6,913 nucleotides of DNA from JBDREF01 sp043820045 (GCA_043820045.1 JBDREF010000312.1:1-6913), one strand, 5' to 3'. Counted from the first letter of the stretch, positions 1-6,487 are shown. Numbers and translations: made by a program. The notes: generated by a model not told the origin, from the letters alone.

Positions 1-3000
1 GCCACGGCGGCGGGTTCTTCCTCGTACTCGCCGAATTTGACGCTTATTTTCTTGCTCACGCCGCGGATCTGCATCGTGATTCCGAACAGCACGTCGGCAA
101 TGCTCATCGTGCGCTTGGAGTGCGTGATAATCACGAACTGCGACTGCTTCTGGAACTCCTGCACGAGCATGTTGAACCGCTCGTTGTTCGCTTCGTCCAG
201 AGCGGCATCGACCTCGTCGAGCAGACAGAACGGCGAGGGCTTGGTCTGGAAGACTGCGAACAGCAATGCCAGGGCCGTCATTGATTTTTCCCCGCCGCTC
301 AGAAGCGATATGCTTCTTGTCTCTTTGCCGGGCGGACGGGCGATGACGTCGATGCCCGCGTCGAGAATGTCCTCGGCTTCGTCGAGCACGATGTCGGCCT
401 TGCCTCCGCCGAAGAGTTTGCGGAAGATTTCCTGGAAATGCCCCCTGATTTCCTCGAAGGTCTCCTGGAATTTCTCCCTGCTCTTTTTGTTCAGGCGGTT
501 TATCAACTGCTGCAACTGGGCCCTGCTGCTGTTGAGGTCTTCAAGCTGGCCGCTCAGGAACTCGTGGCGGTTCTCGAGGCTCTCCTGCTCCTCTATCGCG
601 TCCAGGTTGACGTTGCCGAGCCGTTCGATCTTGGCGCGAAGGTCGGTTATCTCCGCCTTTATCGCTTCCCAGTCAACCTCCTGGTCGGTGTAATCCTTAT
701 AGGCCTCGGCCAGCTCGATCTGCAAATCCTCCCGGACCCTCTCGATAAGGTCCTGGTGCTTTACCTCCAACTGGCCCAGCTCTATCTTAAGCTCGTTGAT
801 CTTCTGTTCGACCTGACCTTTCTCAGTGTGCTTGACCCGGATAATTTCTTCCGCTTGTCTTCTTTCCTCCGACAACGTTTTTATCCTCTCTTGCAGCAGG
901 CGGCTCTCTTCCTGCTTCTTTTCTTTCTCGACGAACAGTTCCGAGACCGCCGCTTCGCAGCCCAGAATGTCCCTCTGGGCCTCGGCCAGTTGTCCGGTGC
1001 AGCTTCCTATTTCCTCATCTGCGATCCCGGTGGCCGTACGGTTCTCCTGAATCTGGCCCTGAAGGCTGAAAATTATTCGCTCCAGCGACTTGCTCTGTTC
1101 GGTAATCTGGCCCAGATAAATCTTCAAATCGGTAAGCTCGCCCGCCAGTCTCTGCTGCTGACGTTTTTGCTCGGCGTATCTTGCCTCAAGCTCCGCAATG
1201 TGCGTCGTTCGTTCGTTGTTTACGGCCTCAAGCTCCTCCAGCTTCTGTTTCGAGTCGTACTCTTTCTGCACCGACTGGGCAATCTGCTCGGCCAGCAGGT
1301 CGATTTCGCCGGCTATCAGCGGCTCTTCCTCTCTGAGACGCTTGATGTTTTGCTCTATCATGCTCAGCTTCGAGCCGACCTGCATCTTCTCGGTGTTCGC
1401 TTCATAGACGGCCGTACGCAGGTCCTTGCACAGGTTGTCCAGATGCTGCTTGGTCTGGTTGCCCTTTTCGATCTGGCTTTCAATCGCTGCGATTTCAGCG
1501 GTGATCTCGGCTATGGTCTCGTGCAGTTGACGCAGCCTGCTCTTGCGCGATATCAGGCCGGTTGCCCTGCCTAACGGACCCAGTTTCACCACGCCGTCTG
1601 CACCGGCGAATTCGCCCTTCAATGTCACGAACATGCAATCGCCGGCGCCGGCGCGGGCCAGCTCCATCGCCTCCTGAAGGGAATCGACAATGAGCGTTTT
1701 GCCAAGCAGCTTCCACGCCAGAGGTGCGTACTTCTCGTCGAACTTCACGAATTCGACGAGCCTGCCCTTTACCTGTGGAAACTGCGACAGGTCGCTTCCG
1801 TCTGCAAACGGCTCGATCCTGTCGAGGCACAGGAAGTTCACTCTGCCGTCAAGGGCCTCGATTGTCCGTGTGTCGGCCAGCATTCCGGCGGTGCTGTTGA
1901 TTACCAGCGCATCGGTCTGGCCTTCGAGGACGGCCTCGACGGCGTTTGCATATTCGATGTCCGCCTCGATAATGTCGGCGAGCATTCCCTCGACGTAACC
2001 GAACCTCTCGCCGTCGATGGAGCGATTCTGCAGGATGCTCTTGACGCCCGCCTTGAGCCCTTCGCAGCGTTTTTCCATGTCCGTCAATATCGCCAGCTCG
2101 CTGTTGAGCGCGCTTCGTGTCTCTTTGCTGTGCGCCAGGCTCTTGCCATCGGCCGCCAGGGAATGGTCGAGTTCTTCGGCGCTTTGGCGTTTCGACTCCA
2201 GGCTGTTCTTCAATTCGCCTAACACTTTCTCGATGTCGTCCAGGCGCGCGCCCTGCTGGGCCTTCTCGGTCAGCAGTTTCTCAAGCTCGTCGCGGGCGGT
2301 CTGGGCCCTGCCGGCGAGGCGGTCTTTCTGGCTGGACAGGTTGTTGCGATAAACGGAGATGCTCTGGACCTCGTTGTGGAGCTGCGCGGTCCTTCTGACT
2401 ATGTCGATGATTCCGGATTTCTCGTCTTCGAGCTGCGCTTCGAGCGAGTTGCACTCGGCGTTTACTCTCTGGATAGCCGTCTCGACCTGCTCGACGTCCA
2501 GGGCCTTGCCTTCGAGCATTTCCATGCAGCTTGCCGATTCTCTCTTCGATTGGCCGAGATTCTCGTCGAACAGCCTCATTTGCTCGCGCAGCTTTTCGAT
2601 TTTCTCCGTCGCCGAGGCCTTCCTCTGCTGCAGCTCGGAGACCCTCGCTCGCAGAAAGTCGATTCGCTGGAGCCGCTGCTCGATCTTGCTCTGCACGGAC
2701 ACAAGGCCGTTGCCGGCGGTGTTTAGCTTGTGCTCGGCCTCTATTATCTCTTCGCCCAGCCTGCTTATCAGGGTGTCTTCTCTTGTCACCTCGGCGGCCA
2801 GTTCCCCGAACTGTTCGTTCCGGCGTTCGAGGGCGTCCTGCTTCTCGGCCGTCTGCGTCTGAATCTTGGCGTATTCGACCAGCGAGTAATTGACCTGCAG
2901 CTCTTTGAGCCTCTGGGTGTATTGCAGGTAGTTTCGCGCCTTGCCCGCCTGCAGCTTGACGCTTCGCAGTCTCTTGGCTACCTCGCCCAGGATGTCCGCG

Positions 3001-3584
3001 AGCCGCAGCAGGTTCTGCTCCGTCCGCTCCAGCTTGCGAAGGGCTTCTTTCTTGTGCGCCTTGTACTTGCTTATGCCGGCGGCTTCTTCGAATATGAGCC
3101 TTCTGTCCGTCTTCGATGCGCTGACCAGATGCTCGATCTGACCCTGTTCGAGAATCGAATAGGCCCGGGTGCTTATGCCGGTGTCCATCGTCAACTCGCG
3201 AAGGTCTTTGAGCCGGCAGATTTTACCGTTTATGCGGTACTCGCTCTCCCCGCTCTTGTATATCCTGCGCGATATCTGAACCGATTCGGTATCGAGCGGA
3301 AGCTCTCTGGCCCCGCCCCGGTCCGGATTGGATACGACCAGTGTCACTTCGGCGGCGCCCAGGGGTTTTCTGCTGCTGCTTCCGCCGAATATCACGTCGG
3401 CCATCTGGTCGCTTCGCAGGCTCTTGACGCTCTGCTCGCCCAGCACCCACTTTACGGCGTCGACGACGTTGCTCTTGCCGCAGCCGTTCGGTCCCACTAT
3501 GGCCGTTATGGGCGTATCGAAAACAAATTCCGTCTTGTCGGCGAAACTCTTGAATCCGTTCAGTATTACCTTTTCAAGTCTCAT
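1..3584 (-). CDS. smc: Chromosome segregation ATPase SMC (3' end cut by window edge)
   Basis: SMC is the ATPase of the bacterial condensin complex. With ScpA and ScpB it extrudes DNA loops and aligns chromosome arms. The frame is open for 1194 codons without a stop and runs off the left edge. Residues seen: N-terminal head MRLEKVILNGFKSFADKTEF; Walker A GPNGCGKSN at 31-39 (K37); arginine-finger region GEQSVKSLRSD at 49-59; Q-loop glutamine Q149 in LEQGQIEH; FEEAAGISKYK where the head passes into the first coiled coil; coil about 170-520; hinge about 525-672; return coil containing GNVNLDAIEEQE; ABC signature LLSGGEK at 1094-1100; Walker B plus D-loop CLLDEVDAALDE with catalytic E1124; then ITHSKRTM and IRGVSKKISVKF near the C-terminus. 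Only a few residues should be missing. The ATG at 3584 has AGGA six bases upstream; an ATG four bases earlier reads into a stop after four codons. Odd point: the end of the hinge lacks the usual paired glycines. Identification is certain. Confidence 0.98.
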   Translation of the reverse strand, partial: MRLEKVILNGFKSFADKTEFVFDTPITAIVGPNGCGKSNVVDAVKWVLGEQSVKSLRSDQMADVIFGGSSSRKPLGAAEVTLVVSNPDRGGARELPLDTESVQISRRIYKSGESEYRINGKICRLKDLRELTMDTGISTRAYSILEQGQIEHLVSASKTDRRLIFEEAAGISKYKAHKKEALRKLERTEQNLLRLADILGEVAKRLRSVKLQAGKARNYLQYTQRLKELQVNYSLVEYAKIQTQTAEKQDALERRNEQFGELAAEVTREDTLISRLGEEIIEAEHKLNTAGNGLVSVQSKIEQRLQRIDFLRARVSELQQRKASATEKIEKLREQMRLFDENLGQSKRESASCMEMLEGKALDVEQVETAIQRVNAECNSLEAQLEDEKSGIIDIVRRTAQLHNEVQSISVYRNNLSSQKDRLAGRAQTARDELEKLLTEKAQQGARLDDIEKVLGELKNSLESKRQSAEELDHSLAADGKSLAHSKETRSALNSELAILTDMEKRCEGLKAGVKSILQNRSIDGERFGYVEGMLADIIEADIEYANAVEAVLEGQTDALVINSTAGMLADTRTIEALDGRVNFLCLDRIEPFADGSDLSQFPQVKGRLVEFVKFDEKYAPLAWKLLGKTLIVDSLQEAMELARAGAGDCMFVTLKGEFAGADGVVKLGPLGRATGLISRKSRLRQLHETIAEITAEIAAIESQIEKGNQTKQHLDNLCKDLRTAVYEANTEKMQVGSKLSMIEQNIKRLREEEPLIAGEIDLLAEQIAQSVQKEYDSKQKLEELEAVNNERTTHIAELEARYAEQKRQQQRLAGELTDLKIYLGQITEQSKSLERIIFSLQGQIQENRTATGIADEEIGSCTGQLAEAQRDILGCEAAVSELFVEKEKKQEESRLLQERIKTLSEERRQAEEIIRVKHTEKGQVEQKINELKIELGQLEVKHQDLIERVREDLQIELAEAYKDYTDQEVDWEAIKAEITDLRAKIERLGNVNLDAIEEQESLENRHEFLSGQLEDLNSSRAQLQQLINRLNKKSREKFQETFEEIRGHFQEIFRKLFGGGKADIVLDEAEDILDAGIDVIARPPGKETRSISLLSGGEKSMTALALLFAVFQTKPSPFCLLDEVDAALDEANNERFNMLVQEFQKQSQFVIITHSKRTMSIADVLFGITMQIRGVSKKISVKFGEYEEEPAAV

Positions 3585-3605
3585 TCATTTTCCTGTTGTT
3601 AACGT

Positions 3606-3669
3606 CCGGTAACTATTGCTGCAAAGCTCACGCAGTGCATTTCTGCGAAATACGCAATATAGTTATCGG
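3606..3669. repeat. Long inverted repeat spanning the smc promoter -10 and leader
   Basis: CCGGTAACTAT (3606-3616) is matched by ATAGTTATCGG (3659-3669), 10 of 11 positions complementary. Three more base pairs (TGC 3617-3619 with GCA 3654-3656) follow after a two-base bulge. Inside lies a second dyad, CGCAG (3631-3635) and CTGCG (3643-3647), which can form a 5-bp stem with a 7-base loop. The right arm overlaps the proposed -10. No U-tract follows, so this does not look like a standard intrinsic terminator. It could be an operator, or a structured element in transcripts reading through from the flgI-like gene. Confidence 0.6.
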
Positions 3670-3684
3670 CCGAGGGTTTGTCAT
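3656..3684 (-). promoter_or_regulatory. Candidate sigma70-type promoter for smc
   Basis: Read on the minus strand, a -35 ATGACA (3679-3684, 5/6 match to TTGACA) is followed by a 17-base spacer and a -10 TATATT (3656-3661, 5/6 match). Transcription would start near 3649, giving a leader of about 65 bases before the smc ATG. The -35 overlaps the stop codon of the upstream flgI-like gene, so smc could be transcribed both from this promoter and by read-through. Inferred from hexamer match and spacing only. Confidence 0.5.
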
Positions 3685-3693
3685 TTCTTGACA
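3679..3693. repeat. Perfect dyad TGTCA-N5-TGACA over the flgI-like stop codon
   Basis: Plus-strand TGTCATTTCTTGACA is a perfect 5-bp dyad with a 5-base centre. It overlaps both the TGA stop of the flgI-like gene (3681-3683) and the proposed smc -35. Its size and position would suit a repressor half-site pair, but the dyad is short and could be chance. Confidence 0.35.
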
Positions 3694-5306
3694 TTTAGAC
3701 CGATTTTTGGAAGGTCTCCGGCGTGAAACTGGGCTTCTACTGCGCCTTTGTCGCACATTTGCTTCAGAATGGCTATTACATCCGCGTACGAAGCACCCAA
3801 ACCTCCCCGTTCCTTCTCGCCTTCCTGGACCGGCTCATCGCACAATGTCCTGATAATGTCACCGACCTCGAAGGTGCTTTTCACCTGCATTATCACGCCG
3901 GGACGTTTAGGATGTTTGCGGATTATCGTGACATATTGCTGGCCGCCGGCGGCGTTTAAGGTGATGTCGTTGTCGGCGGACTGCAAGAAAATGCCGGCGT
4001 GACAGTATATGGGTGTGCCGAACAGCACGATCCGCGGCTGCCCGCTGCGGGAGGCATAGATGACTTTATAGTCGGTCTGGGCGACACGTTCCATGTAGAA
4101 GTTGCCCCCGACGTACTCCTGTGCTATGGCGATGTCGTCCAGCTTCCGCAAGTTTTCGTAGGCGGCCAGCCTGATTGCGAAATCGTCGTCGCGCAGCAGC
4201 CTCCGCGAGATCGCGGCGGCGTCGCTGCGTTTTGCGCCGAAGGCTATCGCTTCCAGAGCTTCGAGTCTGCGGGCCGAACGCGGGTCCGCGGCTATCTGCC
4301 TGAGTGCCGTCAGGCCGGCGTCGCCGCCGAGGTTGAGCATGCACCTGGCCGCATGAAGCCGGACCAGCTCGTCGGGCGATTGCAGCAGCGCGCCCAGCTT
4401 GCCCAGGCACTGGTTGCCTATCGCCTCAAGGGCTACCTCGCTCGCATACTTGTCCGGCGAGGAGGCGAGCCTTTCGGCGAGCGCCGTTATTCTCTGCTCG
4501 ACAAGTGCCGGCTCCTGCGTAAGAAACGTCGTCCTGACCATCGCAACGAATCTCTGCTTATGCTCTCCGTATTTGGCCGGTACCGCCAGCTCGATCCGGC
4601 CCGGGGCCGGCGCCATGGCCACGTCGTTGCCGAAACGCCCGTTGATGCGGTTGCGAATGGCGTTTGTCAGTCTGAAATTAGGCTTGCCAAGCCGCATTTC
4701 TATATTTGACCCGATAAGCACCTTTCCACCGGCCAGAATGTACCCGGTCCTCCTGTCCAGGTCGGAATCGCCGATCTTATCGACGAGAATGGGGCCCTTG
4801 ACGTCGGCCGCGGGTCTGGTGGTAACGTTGAACTGCCCGGTCACCTTAAGCTCGGTCTCCAGGAGCGAGCCGCCGGCGAGAGAGAGAGTCTGCGTGCCCG
4901 GCAACGCCGTTACTTTGACGTCGAAGTACTCGCCCTTGGAGGCCATTTCGGGCATTGTCCCTTCCACGAGAACGACCGCCGTATCGAGACCGGCTATGAA
5001 AGAACCGACGTCGAACTTCTGGTTCGCGGGCAGTTGCCTCAGGATGTACCGTTCGAGATAAGTCCTGACCCGCGGCGGGCATTCCGCCGAGCCGGTGCCC
5101 TTGAGGCCGACCACCAGGCCGTAACCTTCCACCGGCACCGCCTGCGGAATCGCGACCCTGACCAGCGAGCCTATCGTCGGGCCCAGTTCCGCCGGCAGCG
5201 AGGTGTCCGCCGAACTCTTGGCCGTTTGATCGCCGCACCCGCCCGCAAAACATGCACATAGTGTAATCGCTGCTGCAAGAGCTGTTGTCCGACCGAAAAT
5301 GTTCAT
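3681..5306 (-). CDS. FlgI-like exported protein with an internal HEAT-like repeat insertion
   Basis: 541 residues; canonical FlgI, the periplasmic P-ring protein of the flagellar basal body, is about 365. An N-terminal export signal (hydrophobic 8-23) ends in AGGC, with C24 a possible lipidation site, although A at -3 and G at -2 are not ideal. The FlgI-like first part covers about 45-265: VEGYGLVVGLKGTG (59-72), KGEYFDVKVTALPGTQTLSLAGGSLL, and a segment like the FlgI 'T-x-I-N-x-R-F' region (IRNRINGRFG). Residues about 283-395 are alpha-helical HEAT-like repeats (LGALLQSPDELVRLHAARCM; RRLLRDDDFAIRLAAYENLR). FlgI-like sequence seems to resume at 411-450 (DYKVIYASRSGQPRIVLFG) and ends with GLGASYADVIAILKQMCDKG (502-521), resembling the canonical FlgI C-terminus. 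GAGG lies 11 bases before the ATG. No flagellar genes are nearby, so a role in a flagellar P ring is not established; a repurposed envelope ring or lipoprotein is possible. The FlgI relationship is confident, the function is not. Confidence 0.85.
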   Translation of the reverse strand: MNIFGRTTALAAAITLCACFAGGCGDQTAKSSADTSLPAELGPTIGSLVRVAIPQAVPVEGYGLVVGLKGTGSAECPPRVRTYLERYILRQLPANQKFDVGSFIAGLDTAVVLVEGTMPEMASKGEYFDVKVTALPGTQTLSLAGGSLLETELKVTGQFNVTTRPAADVKGPILVDKIGDSDLDRRTGYILAGGKVLIGSNIEMRLGKPNFRLTNAIRNRINGRFGNDVAMAPAPGRIELAVPAKYGEHKQRFVAMVRTTFLTQEPALVEQRITALAERLASSPDKYASEVALEAIGNQCLGKLGALLQSPDELVRLHAARCMLNLGGDAGLTALRQIAADPRSARRLEALEAIAFGAKRSDAAAISRRLLRDDDFAIRLAAYENLRKLDDIAIAQEYVGGNFYMERVAQTDYKVIYASRSGQPRIVLFGTPIYCHAGIFLQSADNDITLNAAGGQQYVTIIRKHPKRPGVIMQVKSTFEVGDIIRTLCDEPVQEGEKERGGLGASYADVIAILKQMCDKGAVEAQFHAGDLPKIGLNVKK

Positions 5307-5360
5307 AAGGATAAATACCTCAAAAAATGGCTAAAATCCGCGCCTGAAAACTCGTCCCGA

Positions 5361-5389
5361 ATACTACGCCTGCGAATCTGCGAAGTCAA
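5361..5389 (-). promoter_or_regulatory. Sigma70-type promoter upstream of the flgI-like gene
   Basis: On the minus strand, -35 TTGACT (5384-5389, 5/6) is followed by a 17-base spacer and -10 TAGTAT (5361-5366, 4/6 with the key T-A and final T kept). Transcription would start near 5354, giving a leader of about 48 bases. This is the best -35/-10 pair in the window and suggests the flgI-like gene is not simply the tail of the rpmH unit. Within the spacer the hexamer CTGCGA occurs twice on the plus strand (5370-5375 and 5378-5383). Confidence 0.6.
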
Positions 5390-5390
5390 G

Positions 5391-5401
5391 CCGAATTTCG
5401 G
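5391..5401. repeat. Short palindrome just upstream of the flgI-like -35
   Basis: CCGAATTTCGG is a perfect 5-bp dyad around one central base, separated by one base from the -35 hexamer at 5384-5389. The position would suit an activator or repressor site. The loop is too small for a good RNA hairpin. Chance occurrence is possible. Confidence 0.3.
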
Positions 5402-5444
5402 TTCCGCATTGTTCGCGGCCAGACTGTAGGGCTTGCCCCTCCAC

Positions 5445-6140
5445 TCACTTCTTGTCCTTCCCTACCGCCTCTTTGAGAATCGGCCGCAGCGACCCGGTCC
5501 AGACTTCGTAGCCTTTGGCGTTCAGGTGCAGATTGTCCTTCAGGAAGAATTCCCCTCTCGGCTCTCCGTCGTCGCCTAACAGAGGCCCCGCCGAGTCGAA
5601 ATAGAACAACCGCCCGTCCTTGCCGCAGTAGTTCTTTATCATCGTGTTCGCTTCGTTCATCACCGGCCACAGCGACCATCTGCTGCGGCTGGGCTTGATA
5701 CCCACGAAAATAATCCTCGTCGCCGGCAGCTTATCGTGCACGAGCGTGAGGAATTTCTTGTAGTCGTCGAATACTTGCTGCGCGTTCTTGCCGGCCGCGA
5801 TGTCGTTGTCGCCGGCGTAAAAGACAATCACCTCGGGCTCGTAGCGCAGCACAATCCGCCCGGCGTAGTAGTTGACTTCCGAAATCTGCGAGCCGCCGAA
5901 CCCGCGGTTGATCACGGGCAATCCCTCAAAACACTGCCGCGTCGGCCACAGCCTGATGCTCGAACTGCCCACGAACAGCGCCGCATCGGCCGGGAACGAG
6001 TTCTTGCTGTCCCAATCCTCGAAGCCGCGGATCGCCTCTTCCCAGCGTTCGGCCGGGTCCTTCGCCTCCGGCTTGGCCTGCCCGTTCAACAGGCCGCAGC
6101 CGCAAAGCACAATCAACAGCCAGATCTTTCGTCGAGCCAT
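5445..6140 (-). CDS. Exported SGNH/GDSL-family hydrolase
   Basis: 231 residues. The N-terminus (MARRK, then hydrophobic 6-18) is an export signal. Cleavage could fall after about residue 22, or at C15 if it is a lipoprotein, although C at -2 is not a good lipobox. SGNH blocks are visible in order: block I FVGSSSIRLW (56-65), aligned so that S60 is the nucleophile and S59 stands where GDSL proteins have Asp; block II NRGFGGSQISE (78-88) giving the oxyanion glycine; block III YAGDNDI (108-114) giving N112; block V DNLHLNAKGY (202-211) giving catalytic D202 and H205. The full catalytic set is present, so it should be an active esterase or acetyl-hydrolase on an extracytoplasmic ester; the substrate cannot be told. 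GGAGAGG (6148-6154) lies 7 bases before the ATG. It begins 43 bp after rpmH with no clear terminator between, so co-transcription with rpmH is likely. Confidence 0.93.
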   Translation of the reverse strand: MARRKIWLLIVLCGCGLLNGQAKPEAKDPAERWEEAIRGFEDWDSKNSFPADAALFVGSSSIRLWPTRQCFEGLPVINRGFGGSQISEVNYYAGRIVLRYEPEVIVFYAGDNDIAAGKNAQQVFDDYKKFLTLVHDKLPATRIIFVGIKPSRSRWSLWPVMNEANTMIKNYCGKDGRLFYFDSAGPLLGDDGEPRGEFFLKDNLHLNAKGYEVWTGSLRPILKEAVGKDKK

Positions 6141-6144
6141 CGCG

Positions 6145-6165
6145 TTACCTCTCCAAACCGCTCAT
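6145..6165 (-). CDS. Possible six-codon upstream ORF (MSGLER) before the hydrolase
   Basis: On the minus strand, GGGAGG (6171-6176) sits five bases before an ATG that opens a 6-codon frame ending in TAA, four bases before the hydrolase ATG. The codons for LER overlap the hydrolase's own GGAGAGG ribosome binding site, so translation here would affect access to that site. A strong Shine-Dalgarno match is the only evidence; it may be chance in a purine-rich leader. Confidence 0.2.
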   Translation of the reverse strand: MSGLER

Positions 6166-6183
6166 TCCTGCCTCCCGGTATGG

Positions 6184-6327
6184 CTATTTCATGCCGGCCT
6201 TAACATTTACCGATCGCCCGGCACGGCGTTTCCTGCTGAGCGTCTGCCGCCCCTTTTTGGTCTGCATACGGGCCCGAAACCCGCTTTTTCGGTTCCTTTT
6301 GACCTTACTGACTCGATGGTTTTCCAT
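6184..6327 (-). CDS. rpmH: 50S ribosomal protein L34
   Basis: A 47-residue, highly basic protein of the large ribosomal subunit, normal in length for L34. The family core is plain: VKRNRKSGFRARMQTKKGRQ followed by LSRKRRAGR, matching the KRNRxxGFRARMxTxxGRxxLxxRRxKGR pattern. The start at 6327 is chosen because CAGGGAA (6336-6342) precedes it at suitable spacing and family similarity begins there. The frame extends upstream to an ATG at 6381, but that extension contains the proposed -10 box (6361-6366) and so lies outside the transcript. In most bacteria rnpA follows rpmH directly; here the next gene is an SGNH hydrolase and rnpA is not in the window. Confidence 0.96.
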   Translation of the reverse strand: MENHRVSKVKRNRKSGFRARMQTKKGRQTLSRKRRAGRSVNVKAGMK

Positions 6328-6360
6328 AATTATTCTTCCCTGCAATTCTTTTTTCCCGGC

Positions 6361-6389
6361 ATTATACCCAATTCCAGCCAATATGCGAG
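6361..6389 (-). promoter_or_regulatory. rpmH promoter with perfect TATAAT
   Basis: A perfect -10 TATAAT lies at 6361-6366 on the minus strand. The hexamer 17 bases upstream is CTCGCA (6384-6389), only 3/6 against TTGACA, so the -35 is weak or absent; the bases before the -10 are TGGG, one off from an extended -10. Transcription would start near 6354, giving a leader of about 27 bases with the rpmH ribosome binding site. Confidence 0.55.
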
Positions 6390-6424
6390 ACTTTTTCCGC
6401 TTTTATCTGGTCAACAGGAGAAAT

Positions 6425-6447
6425 GCCGCCCCCTCCCCTGTGGCGGC
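6425..6447 (-). terminator. Weak GC-rich hairpin after the pilin-like gene
   Basis: GCCGCC (6425-6430) pairs with GGCGGC (6442-6447), a 6-bp GC-only stem with an 11-base loop, about 40 bases past the TAA of the H-X9-DG gene. On the minus strand it is followed by ATTTCTCCTGTT, a poor U-tract. It may act as a terminator separating the pilin-like gene from rpmH, but the loop is large and the tract weak. Confidence 0.3.
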
Positions 6448-6487
6448 GGCTCGGCCCTCGCCATTTCCTTCGTCGGGACCGGGACGG

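Noticed and set aside
438..1574. 378-codon open frame on the plus strand
   Set aside because: It is exactly codon-registered antisense to smc, whose frame happens to avoid TTA, CTA and TCA on that strand. The protein is leucine-rich without recognisable domains, while the minus strand gives textbook SMC.
2730..3602. 290-codon open frame on the plus strand
   Set aside because: Same antisense shadow of smc, covering the Walker A head region.
3688..3693. Perfect TTGACA on the plus strand
   Set aside because: No -10-like hexamer follows at usable spacing and no plus-strand gene exists; it is one half of the TGTCA/TGACA dyad.
3999..4709. 236-codon plus-strand frame, and 4399-5061 (220 codons)
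   Set aside because: Both are antisense to the flgI-like gene, whose minus-strand product has a signal peptide and clear family motifs.
5402..5444. Terminator after the hydrolase gene
   Set aside because: Only 4-bp stems (AGGG/CCCT, CCGC/GCGG) without a U-tract are present.
6328..6381. 18-residue N-terminal extension of L34 from an upstream ATG
   Set aside because: Not L34-like, lacks a better ribosome binding site, and contains the probable -10 box.
6409..6414. TTGACC as a -35 for rpmH
   Set aside because: 42 bases from the TATAAT, and no acceptable -10 lies 16-18 bases downstream of it.
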